Below, in pieces: positions 24,065 to 30,349 of a stretch of DNA of 33,335 nt. Under the pieces are notes generated by a model, which saw nothing but the letters and a program-made list of their open reading frames with translations, made no database searches and was not told where the DNA came from. Where the stretch lies: assembly GCA_017527945.1 (NCBI GenBank), contig JAFXPL010000048.1, forward strand, positions 1-33,335, given 5' to 3'. This DNA comes from Bacteroidales bacterium. Its GTDB lineage: Bacteria > Bacteroidota > Bacteroidia > Bacteroidales > WCHB1-69. A program made the translations under genes and the position numbers. Every line of letters begins with the position of its first letter. The stretch's first letter is position 1.

Positions 24065-24451
24065 ATGCGAAAGATTGTCACCTTCCTCCTCATACTTCTC
24101 ACGTGCGGTATTGCTTCGGCACAAGAGAACGTACGCTATGACATTGAGCCAGGCATTACGAAAATCCAGGAGGATTACGTGAATAACTGGCGGAAATTGG
24201 GCGAAATCAACGGTTATCGCATCCAGGTTGCCGCCTATTCGGGGGTGAATTCCAAATCACAGGCCGAAGCCGCCCGCAATTCGTTCACCAACCTCTTTCC
24301 CTACACGAAAGCATACCTCTCTTACAACGAGCCCTATTTCAAAGTCCGCGTGGGAGACTACTGCACCCGGCTGCAAGCATATAAAGAATTGGAAATCATT
24401 AAGTTAACCTATCCAAGCGCTTATATTGTGCCGGACAAAGTAAAATACTAA
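24065..24451 (+). CDS. Small exported SPOR-domain protein
   Basis: This 128-aa protein has a signal peptide (MRKIVTFLLILLTCGIASA-QEN) and a C-terminal SPOR domain from about residue 55: GYRIQVAAYSGVNSKSQAEA, then FKVRVGDYCTRLQAYKELE. SPOR domains bind denuded peptidoglycan glycan strands, usually at division sites. Bacteroidota carry many short secreted SPOR proteins of unresolved role. The start is ATG 24065, because an earlier TTG codon (24047) overlaps the -7 element. Its stop overlaps the folD stop by 4 nt (24448-24451) in convergent orientation, leaving no room for a terminator between them. Location is predicted to be periplasm. Confidence 0.88.
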   Translation: MRKIVTFLLILLTCGIASAQENVRYDIEPGITKIQEDYVNNWRKLGEINGYRIQVAAYSGVNSKSQAEAARNSFTNLFPYTKAYLSYNEPYFKVRVGDYCTRLQAYKELEIIKLTYPSAYIVPDKVKY

Positions 24452-25302
24452 CTTCTCAATTTATATATATCCAAAACATTCTGCATCAGCATGGCGATGG
24501 TCATCGGGCCGACGCCACCGGGAACGGGTGTGCAGGCACTCAGTCTTTTTTCCAATTCGGGACGTGTGGTCTCGCTATAGACATCTCCCTGCAGCTTGCC
24601 GTCAACGCGGTTCATGGCCACGTCAATGAGGATAGCTCCCTCCTTGAAGTCTGTGGGTTTTAAAAGATTAGGTTTTCCAGCAGCGGTGATGACTATGTCG
24701 CCGAGGTGCGCAATTTCAGGCAAGTTCTTAGTGCGGGAGTGGCATAGCGTGACAGTGGCATCGCGGTGGATGAGCAACTGCGCGGTGGGTTCGCCCACCA
24801 ATTGGCTGCGCCCAATCATCACCACGTGTTCGCCCGCGACTTCTATCCCATTGGTTTCCAGCAAAGTAGTGATTCCTTTCGGGGTGCATGGCATCACGTA
24901 GGGCTCGCCCAAGTGCAACAGTCCGACGTTCATCAAGTGCAGTCCGTCGGCATCCTTGCGGTAGTCGATGAAGTCGAGCACACGTGCAGAGTTATAGTGG
25001 TCGGGGAGGGGCAGCTGAATGAGGATGGCATCGACGTTGTCGTTGCGGTTGCATTCATCGATCATCACCATCAGCTCGCTTTCGGTCGTGGTGTCGGGCA
25101 GAAGATGCAGCTCGCAGTCCATGCCCAAGGCCTTGCAGGTTTTCGCCTTGCTGTTGACGTAGGAGAGACTGTCGGGGCGCTCGCCCACAAGGAAGATGTC
25201 CAAACGGGGAGGACGCATTCCCTTTTCTCTGATTTCCGCCACCTCAGCGGCGATTTTCTCTTTCACTTGCTGTGCACACAGCTTACCATCAATGATTCTC
25301 AT
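24448..25302 (-). CDS. folD: Bifunctional methylenetetrahydrofolate dehydrogenase/cyclohydrolase FolD
   Basis: This 284-aa protein is FolD, which interconverts 5,10-methylene-, 5,10-methenyl- and 10-formyl-tetrahydrofolate in cytoplasmic one-carbon metabolism. The catalytic motif YVNSK (Y48, K52) is present, followed by ILIQLPLPDH, KDADGLH, the nucleotide-binding GRSQLVGEP, and the C-terminal PVPGGVGPMTIAML. Length is typical. The start lies 5 nt after the stop of the M64 peptidase gene on the same strand, so the two are probably co-transcribed from the promoter at 26611-26618. Its 3' end overlaps the convergent SPOR gene by 4 nt. Confidence 0.97.
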   Translation of the reverse strand: MRIIDGKLCAQQVKEKIAAEVAEIREKGMRPPRLDIFLVGERPDSLSYVNSKAKTCKALGMDCELHLLPDTTTESELMVMIDECNRNDNVDAILIQLPLPDHYNSARVLDFIDYRKDADGLHLMNVGLLHLGEPYVMPCTPKGITTLLETNGIEVAGEHVVMIGRSQLVGEPTAQLLIHRDATVTLCHSRTKNLPEIAHLGDIVITAAGKPNLLKPTDFKEGAILIDVAMNRVDGKLQGDVYSETTRPELEKRLSACTPVPGGVGPMTIAMLMQNVLDIYKLRS

Positions 25303-25307
25303 AATAT

Positions 25308-26597
25308 TTATTTGCTGTAATAATCAATCACTTTCTCCAGCGTTTCCTTGCAAACAGGACAAAAATCGTTGTAGATGATGCTGTTCATCGTGCAGTGCAG
25401 CGAAGGACGATAGACACCCTTGGCCACGTAGCCACCGCCTTCGTACACGCCGATGCGGTCGTAATCGGGATGGTTTTTGGTGACGGGTGGTGTGGGAATC
25501 GGGGTACCGCTCTCCACTTTATCCTTCCATTTCGAGTCGAAATTCACCAGCGTGGTGAGGTTGGGCTCCGTAGGCTCGACACCCTCCGGATAGAAGTCCT
25601 GCACGGAGACTTCGGAGGTGTAGTACTCGTCTGCCAGACCTCCGATAAGATGCCCCATCTCGTGAACCACCACATAGTCGGGATACTCGCCGTGGTTATA
25701 GACAGTGCAATAGAAGTTGTAGATGCCGCCGCCACCGTATTTTTCGCTGTTGCAGATGATGATGATGGCATCGTAGGGCGCGTCGTCGGCCACCTCATGC
25801 AGGTTCCACACGCCCATGCACATCAGGTAACGGTCGAGGTCGATGGCATTGTAGGTGCAATTCAGCAACGTCTTGACATAGAAGTTGTTTTGCGGCTGCG
25901 TGATGCCCGACTGCTCGGAATAGCCCTCGATGGCGCGGATGTTCACGTGACGGCGGTTTTCCTTGTACGGCGTGCAGTTCATCACATATTTGGCGAAGCG
26001 TTTCATGTCGTAACGGAGTTTCCGAGCGTCGCTTTTAGCATAGCCGTCGGGAATAAAAAGGATGTCGATGGCCTTTTTCGGAGAATTGCCTTTGTGCAAA
26101 TTCATGACGGCATACTCTTTCTTGGCCACTTGCACAGGCAGATTGGCAGGATCCAGCACCGTGTCTTTCAACAAGGTGGGCACATTCTTGCGGTCAAAGG
26201 AGGTGAATCGCAGCCGCACCGACGCTTTCGGCATAGGGATGTTGGCGCACTCCTCCATGCGGGCGATTTCCGTCTCGCCGCGCTCGGTGGTGCGGTACTC
26301 CGTGAAGAGGCAAGAGTAGCTGCGGCTGTAGATCAGCTTCTGCGAGGCTTGGTCGAGCACCTCGACGAGGATGTCGCCGTACTGGTAGGGCTCCACCAAC
26401 TGCGAACGCGTGCCGTTCCAATGGTCCACGAGCGTGAAATGGTCGATATGCAATTGCTCGATATGCTTGTTACCGATATGCAGATAGTTGATTCTCAACG
26501 TCTTGTCAATAAAATAATCGTCGAAATGCTGGGCGTATGCAAGATGAGCGAAACTAAAAAGCAGAAAACTGACAAACCATAATCTACGCATATTCAT
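25308..26597 (-). CDS. Secreted M64 (IgA peptidase-like) zinc metallopeptidase
   Basis: This 429-aa protein has a signal peptide (LWFVSFLLFSFAHLAYA-QHF). Residues about 25-160 form an M64_N-like beta domain. A catalytic domain follows (KKAIDILFIPDGYA, then VVHEMGHLIGGLADEYY). The zinc signature HEMGH is at residues 312-316 with D323 as probable third ligand. M64 peptidases include a Clostridium ramosum IgA protease; most Bacteroidota members have no proven substrate, so IgA cleavage is not assumed. C-terminal CPVCKETLE may be a disulfide or metal site. Two ATGs (26597, 26591) are possible starts; a -7 element ends 14 nt before the first. The gene leads an operon-like pair with folD, an unrelated cytoplasmic enzyme. 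Confidence 0.9.
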   Translation of the reverse strand: MNMRRLWFVSFLLFSFAHLAYAQHFDDYFIDKTLRINYLHIGNKHIEQLHIDHFTLVDHWNGTRSQLVEPYQYGDILVEVLDQASQKLIYSRSYSCLFTEYRTTERGETEIARMEECANIPMPKASVRLRFTSFDRKNVPTLLKDTVLDPANLPVQVAKKEYAVMNLHKGNSPKKAIDILFIPDGYAKSDARKLRYDMKRFAKYVMNCTPYKENRRHVNIRAIEGYSEQSGITQPQNNFYVKTLLNCTYNAIDLDRYLMCMGVWNLHEVADDAPYDAIIIICNSEKYGGGGIYNFYCTVYNHGEYPDYVVVHEMGHLIGGLADEYYTSEVSVQDFYPEGVEPTEPNLTTLVNFDSKWKDKVESGTPIPTPPVTKNHPDYDRIGVYEGGGYVAKGVYRPSLHCTMNSIIYNDFCPVCKETLEKVIDYYSK

Positions 26598-26610
26598 TCA
26601 ATTTTATGCG

Positions 26611-26618
26611 CAAAAATA
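26611..26618 (-). promoter_or_regulatory. -7 element for the M64 peptidase-folD pair
   Basis: CAAAAATA on the plus strand is TATTTTTG on the minus strand. It begins only 14 nt before the first ATG, implying a very short leader. No -33 TTG lies at the usual distance. Confidence 0.6.
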
Positions 26619-26656
26619 ACATTTTTTTGGAATGGCATTTTATCCTGTGTCATTTA

Positions 26657-27091
26657 TCACCCGACAGGCTTCTTCCGCACCCCGAACTCGATTCCGCGTT
26701 CCACTTTCCTTCCAGCGGATTTCAGCACGAGGTAATAGACCACAACCCCCAACACGCTGACCCCGACGCTAAGCAACTCGTTGTGGGTGAACGCATAGCA
26801 CCCGAACAGCAGCACAAGCAGGACAAGCAGCGGTAGCACGTAAGCGAATAGCACGGCCTTGTTGCCGGCGGAGGTTTCTAATAACAGCTCCACGGTCTCG
26901 CCCACCCTGTATTCCTCGTTCCGCGTGTTCTTCACGGTGATGACCTCCTGCCGCCGGTCGGAGGGGATGCAGATGCTTTTGGCGTGGCAGCCGCTGCATG
27001 CGGAGCTCACGATGATTTCCACGCTGATGTCGTCACCGTTGACGGCGCGCACGATGCCTTCGCGGCAGATGTTGCTTTCTTCGTTGTTCAT
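26657..27091 (-). CDS. rseC: RseC-family membrane protein
   Basis: This 144-aa protein is RseC-like. The N-terminal cytoplasmic domain (EGIVRAVNGDDISVEI) carries a cysteine cluster C32-x2-C35-x5-C41 in SSACSGCHAKSIC, with C9 a possible fourth ligand. Two membrane helices follow (AVLFAYVLPLLVLLVLLFG and LLSVGVSVLGVVVYYLVL) and then a basic tail. RseC belongs to the SoxR-reducing system and in Bacteroidota usually precedes the rnf electron-transport genes. No rnf gene is present here, so it is solitary or displaced. No clear TAnnTTTG is seen upstream; it lies downstream of radA and a heptamer array. Confidence 0.88.
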   Translation of the reverse strand: MNNEESNICREGIVRAVNGDDISVEIIVSSACSGCHAKSICIPSDRRQEVITVKNTRNEEYRVGETVELLLETSAGNKAVLFAYVLPLLVLLVLLFGCYAFTHNELLSVGVSVLGVVVYYLVLKSAGRKVERGIEFGVRKKPVG

Positions 27092-27138
27092 ATTTGTTCG
27101 TTTTTTCTTGCCAGCCCCACACTGCGGCCCTATCGATC

Positions 27139-27250
27139 ATAACTGCTAACTACTAACTGCTAACTACTAACTACTAACTGCTAACTACTAACTGCTAACT
27201 ACTAACTGCTAACTACTAACTGCTAACTACTAACTGCTAACTACTAACTA
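27139..27250. repeat. Heptanucleotide CTAACTA/CTAACTG array
   Basis: Sixteen consecutive 7-bp units fill these 112 bases: one degenerate unit (ATAACTG) followed by fifteen perfect CTAACTA or CTAACTG units, mostly alternating to give a 14-bp super-repeat, with CTAACTA doubled at 27160-27173 and 27237-27250. The last unit supplies the radA stop codon. Both strands carry stop codons in all frames because seven is not a multiple of three. Confidence 0.95.
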
Positions 27251-28617
27251 AACAATAGTTTCGCCATCTCCTCCACCTTCGTGATCGGCACGATCTGCAG
27301 GTGGTAGTCGGCGGGACGAATGCCCTTGAGGTTGTACTTGGACACGAACATGCGGGTGAAACCGAGTTTGTCGGCTTCGGCAATGCGCTGGGCGATGCGG
27401 GTGACCGGGCGCACCTCGCCGCTTAGGCCCATTTCGCCCGCGAAACAGGTCTTGGCATCCAGGGCGATGTCGATGGCCGACGACAGGATGGCGGCCACGA
27501 TGGCCACGCTGATGGCGGGATCCTCCACGCGCAGGCCGCCAGCGATGTTCAGGAAGACGTCCTTTGCGCTAAGCTTGAACCGGCAGCGCTTCTCCAACAC
27601 GGCCAGCAGCATGTTCATGCGACGGATATCATAGCCTGTGGCGGAACGCTGCGGCGTGCCATAGACGGCACTGCTCACCAAAGCCTGCGTCTCGATCATC
27701 ATCGGGCGGTTGCCTTCCAAAATGCAAGCAATGGCGTTGCCGCTGTAGTCCTCCTCGTGCTGCGAGACCAGTATTTCCGATGGGTTTGTCACCTCCCGCA
27801 GCCCGTCTTGCAGCATCTCGAAGATGCCTAACTCGGAGGTGGAGCCGAACCGGTTCTTGATGCAGCGCACCATGCGGTAGCCGTAGTGCTGGTCGCCCTC
27901 GAACTGGAGTACCGTATCGACGATATGCTCCAAAAGCTTCGGGCCGGCGAGGGAGCCGTCCTTGGTAATGTGGCCGATGAGAAAGACAGGGCAGGCGGTG
28001 CGTTTGGCGAAATGCTGGAACTCGGCCGCGCACTCCTTGAGCTGCGAAATCGAGCCTGCCGCTGACTCCAGAAGGTCGCTCTGCATCGTTTGGATGGAAT
28101 CGACGATGAGAATGTCGGGCTGCAACGCCTCGACGTGCTTGAAGATTTGCTGGGTGCTGGTCTCGGTGAGCACGTAGCAGTGGGGCGCGGGGTCGCTGGA
28201 GAGGCGGGCAGCGCGCATCTTGAGCTGTGCCTCGCTCTCCTCACCGGAGACGTACAGCACCTTCTGCCCGCGGAGACGCAGGGCCGTCTGCAGCAACAGG
28301 GTCGATTTGCCGATGCCCGGCTCGCCGCCGAGAAGCACGATGGAACCGCGCACGATGCCGCCGCCCAACACCCGATCGAACTCCGCGGAACCGGTCGCGG
28401 TGCGCGGAAATCTCGTGAGTTCAATGTCGTCGATGACCTTGGGGGCGCTCTGCGCGACAACGGGCGAAAAACGGCCTTTCTGCGTGCTTGCGGTGGCCGC
28501 AACGGTCACCTCTTCCTCGAAGGTGTTCCATTCGCCGCATTCGGGGCAGCGGCCCAACCACTTCGACGACTGCGCCCCGCAGTTCTTGCAATAATATATC
28601 GATTTGCTCTTTGCCAT
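27244..28617 (-). CDS. radA: DNA repair protein RadA (Sms)
   Basis: This 457-aa protein is RadA/Sms, a RecA-like ATPase helicase that extends recombination intermediates and D-loops in repair and transformation. An N-terminal C4 zinc finger uses C10, C13, C24 and C27 (YYCKNCG, RCPECGEW). Walker A GEPGIGKST is at 98-106, and the RadA-specific KNRFG motif is at 254-258. A Lon-protease-like C-terminal domain runs from about residue 285 (ALVSSAVYG, FAGEMGLSGEVRPV). Length is normal. The stop TAG (27244-27246) lies inside the last copy of a heptamer array, yet the C-terminal MAKLLFS looks family-like, so the protein is intact. RadA partners ComEC-type uptake in other bacteria; comEC is elsewhere in this window. 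Confidence 0.97.
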   Translation of the reverse strand: MAKSKSIYYCKNCGAQSSKWLGRCPECGEWNTFEEEVTVAATASTQKGRFSPVVAQSAPKVIDDIELTRFPRTATGSAEFDRVLGGGIVRGSIVLLGGEPGIGKSTLLLQTALRLRGQKVLYVSGEESEAQLKMRAARLSSDPAPHCYVLTETSTQQIFKHVEALQPDILIVDSIQTMQSDLLESAAGSISQLKECAAEFQHFAKRTACPVFLIGHITKDGSLAGPKLLEHIVDTVLQFEGDQHYGYRMVRCIKNRFGSTSELGIFEMLQDGLREVTNPSEILVSQHEEDYSGNAIACILEGNRPMMIETQALVSSAVYGTPQRSATGYDIRRMNMLLAVLEKRCRFKLSAKDVFLNIAGGLRVEDPAISVAIVAAILSSAIDIALDAKTCFAGEMGLSGEVRPVTRIAQRIAEADKLGFTRMFVSKYNLKGIRPADYHLQIVPITKVEEMAKLLFS

Positions 28618-28692
28618 AAGAATTCACTATTTAACGAAACCGACCCTGCCAAAGGGCCACCTTGCCGAAAGCAATAAAGGAAATTTCAGTCC

Positions 28693-28718
28693 AAAAAAAA
28701 GCCCGTTGAAACGGGCTT
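28693..28718 (-). terminator. Terminator of the first PepSY-like gene
   Basis: On the minus strand AAGCCCGT, a 4-nt loop and ACGGGCTT (complement of 28699-28718) are followed by eight Ts (28700-28693). It begins 7 nt after the stop, a textbook intrinsic terminator. Confidence 0.9.
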
Positions 28719-28724
28719 GTCTTA

Positions 28725-29144
28725 TCAGTCGTCAACGGTGAGGAAGTTGCCGTTTCGGTCGAACTTCAGCTCCAGATCGTTGTCCAACTCTATTTCATAG
28801 CCCCCGTATTTTTTGCTGATCTTGACGATGATGTTGTTCGCGAATCTGGCCTTCACATATTTGGAAATGGCGGCCGGCACGATGGCGGCCGGGACAGCGC
28901 GGGTATGGCAATCCACATCCTTCCACTCACCGGCGATGGTGAAATCGATTTCGGTGCCGTCCATAAGGTAAACTTCATATTCACCGTCATCCTGCTTGCC
29001 AGAGAGGAATTCCACTCCGCTGAAGTGCTTGGTGATGAATTGCTGGGCTTTCTGAGGGAGTTGCGCGAACGTGACCGGAATGTCGGCAAACGCGTAGGTA
29101 TTCATCGCAACCAGGCTTAACAGTAAAACAAATACTTTTTTCAT
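28725..29144 (-). CDS. PepSY-like secreted protein, paralog 1
   Basis: This 139-aa protein has a signal peptide (KKVFVLLLSLVAMNTYAFA) without a lipobox cysteine, so it is likely free in the periplasm or secreted. The mature part matches the PepSY-like family of Bacteroidota: FAQLPQKAQQFITKHFSGVE, YEVYLMDGTEIDF, GEWKDVDC, P-rich AIVPAAISKYVKARF, YEIELDNDLELKFDRNG and terminal DD. The fold is related to beta-lactamase-inhibitor-like PepSY domains; the function is unknown. It is one of three tandem paralogs (with 29311-29742 and 29806-30225) but, unlike them, lacks the lipoprotein cysteine. Its own terminator follows at once. No TAnnTTTG promoter was found upstream. Confidence 0.85.
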   Translation of the reverse strand: MKKVFVLLLSLVAMNTYAFADIPVTFAQLPQKAQQFITKHFSGVEFLSGKQDDGEYEVYLMDGTEIDFTIAGEWKDVDCHTRAVPAAIVPAAISKYVKARFANNIIVKISKKYGGYEIELDNDLELKFDRNGNFLTVDD

Positions 29145-29275
29145 TGCTTTGGCATTTAATTTGGACTTGAGTATGTAATCAAAAACGAATATTCTGATCT
29201 GTAAGAAACCGAATGGTTTAAAACGCTTGTCAATCTCTCAATTCCGCACCAACAAGAGCGAATGACGAACCCATG

Positions 29276-29305
29276 AAAAAAAGTCCGCCAGGAGACGGAC
29301 TTTTT
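29276..29305 (-). terminator. Terminator of the second PepSY-like gene
   Basis: AAGTCCG (29281-29287) pairs with CGGACTT (29296-29302) around an 8-nt loop, with a T run on each strand (29301-29305 plus, 29282-29276 minus). It starts 6 nt after the stop of the gene at 29311-29742 and could act in both directions. Confidence 0.88.
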
Positions 29306-29310
29306 GGTTT

Positions 29311-29742
29311 TTAGTCATCAACTCCGATGTAGTTGCCGTTTTTGTCGAAGACAAGGTCAGCGTCAATAGCGGTGTTCAAACCAACCTCGTAGCGGTTGTG
29401 CTCGAAGTGGATTTCATCGATGACAGCGTTCGGGAAGCGGGTGGCCACGTATGTGGTGATGCTTGCCGGGAAGTAACCCACAGGTATCGCTCTTCCGTGG
29501 CAATCCACTTTCTTCCAGTTGCCGCTGGGTTGGAAATCGACCTCCGTGCCGTCAATGAGGTCCACGTCATAGTCGCCGTCTTCCTCTTTGATGACGGACA
29601 GCACTTCGATGCCGTTGAAATAGGTGCTGAGGAATGTTTTGGCCTTCTTGGGCAGCTTGTCCTCAGAAATCGGCTTGTCAACACATGACACAAATGCGCT
29701 CATCGCGACAAAGCTCATCAGAATCAAAAAAAACTTTTTCAT
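29311..29742 (-). CDS. PepSY-like lipoprotein, paralog 2
   Basis: This 143-aa protein starts MKKFFLILMSFVAMSAFVSC, a lipoprotein signal with the acylated Cys at residue 20, followed by VDKP. The mature part aligns by eye with its neighbours: LPKKAKTFLSTYFNGIEVLS, YDVDLIDGTEVDF, NWKKVDCHGRAIPVGYFP, ITTYVATRFP, RYEVGLN, DADLVFDKNGNYIGVDD. PepSY-like proteins of this type are abundant in Bacteroidota and have no known activity. It is separated from the paralog at 29806 by 63 nt without a clear promoter, so the two may share a transcript. A strong terminator follows. The signal sequence is nearly the same as paralog 1 except for the lipobox. Confidence 0.86.
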   Translation of the reverse strand: MKKFFLILMSFVAMSAFVSCVDKPISEDKLPKKAKTFLSTYFNGIEVLSVIKEEDGDYDVDLIDGTEVDFQPSGNWKKVDCHGRAIPVGYFPASITTYVATRFPNAVIDEIHFEHNRYEVGLNTAIDADLVFDKNGNYIGVDD

Positions 29743-29805
29743 TGTGTAATAAATTTAGTGAATAATGAATTTTTCTTACGTAAAATAGCCCTTTTTTGCC
29801 CTGGC

Positions 29806-30225
29806 TTAGTCATCTGCGCCAAAGAATTGACCGTTTTTATCGAAAACAAGGTCAAGGTCATTTTCCAGTTCCACTTCATAGCGCCGATGATCGTACTTGA
29901 CATGAGTGGCGAAATTCATGGGGAATCTGGCGGTGAGATATTGGGCAGTATTGGCCGGAAGCACGCCTGCGGGCAGCGGGTTCATGCCGCAGTCTATCTC
30001 CTTCCATTCGCCGTTATGCTTGAATTCCAACTCCGTGCCATCGAATAATATGACATCGTATTTGAGTCCATCCCTTCGCACGGAAAGGACTTCGACACCG
30101 TTGAAATTGGCGGCCAGAAACTGTTTCGCACGCGCGGGAAGTTTCTCTGGAGAGATGGTTCTGTCACAGGAAGTGAAGGTGCACAGCATCATGACACCCA
30201 TTATTAACATTGCTAATTTTCTCAT
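29806..30225 (-). CDS. PepSY-like lipoprotein, paralog 3
   Basis: This 139-aa protein has a lipoprotein signal (LAMLIMGVMMLCTFTSC-DRT, Cys at residue 20). The mature part repeats the family pattern: LPARAKQFLAANFNGVEVLS, YDVILFDGTELEF, GEWKEIDC, LPAGVLPANTAQYLTARFP, RYEVELENDLDLVFDKNGQF and terminal DD. It is the promoter-proximal member of the tandem set, with a TTG-N21-TATTTTTG promoter just upstream (30249-30280). The conserved W-K-x-x-D-C and D-x-x-G segments across the three copies suggest a shared fold and perhaps a shared ligand. No catalytic role is known. Confidence 0.86.
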   Translation of the reverse strand: MRKLAMLIMGVMMLCTFTSCDRTISPEKLPARAKQFLAANFNGVEVLSVRRDGLKYDVILFDGTELEFKHNGEWKEIDCGMNPLPAGVLPANTAQYLTARFPMNFATHVKYDHRRYEVELENDLDLVFDKNGQFFGADD

Positions 30226-30248
30226 CGCTTTGTCTTTAATTTAAGCTG

Positions 30249-30280
30249 CAAAAATACTTTTTTTTACATCTCCTCGCCAA
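30249..30280 (-). promoter_or_regulatory. Promoter for the PepSY-like genes
   Basis: On the minus strand TTG (complement of 30278-30280), a 21-nt spacer and TATTTTTG (complement of 30249-30256) precede the ATG at 30225 by 23 nt. It lies directly downstream of the terminator of the large T9SS gene. Confidence 0.72.
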
Positions 30281-30293
30281 TTTTTTTTCACAA

Positions 30294-30326
30294 AACAAAA
30301 AAGGAGGTCCCGAGCAGGACCTCCTT
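30294..30326 (-). terminator. Terminator of the type A T9SS cargo gene
   Basis: AAGGAGGTCC (30301-30310) pairs perfectly with GGACCTCCTT (30317-30326) around a 6-nt loop, and the minus-strand RNA ends TTTTTTG. It begins 23 nt after the stop at 30350. Ten base pairs make it one of the strongest terminators in the window. Confidence 0.92.
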
Positions 30327-30349
30327 GGGTTATTCATTATGAATGTATG

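Noticed and set aside
25395..26582. A 395-codon plus-strand frame over the peptidase gene.
   Set aside because: It is antisense to an intact M64 peptidase with a signal peptide and zinc motif, and the frame is favoured only by codon composition.
27139..27250. The heptamer array as a CRISPR.
   Set aside because: Units are 7 bp and contiguous with no spacers, and no cas genes are present.
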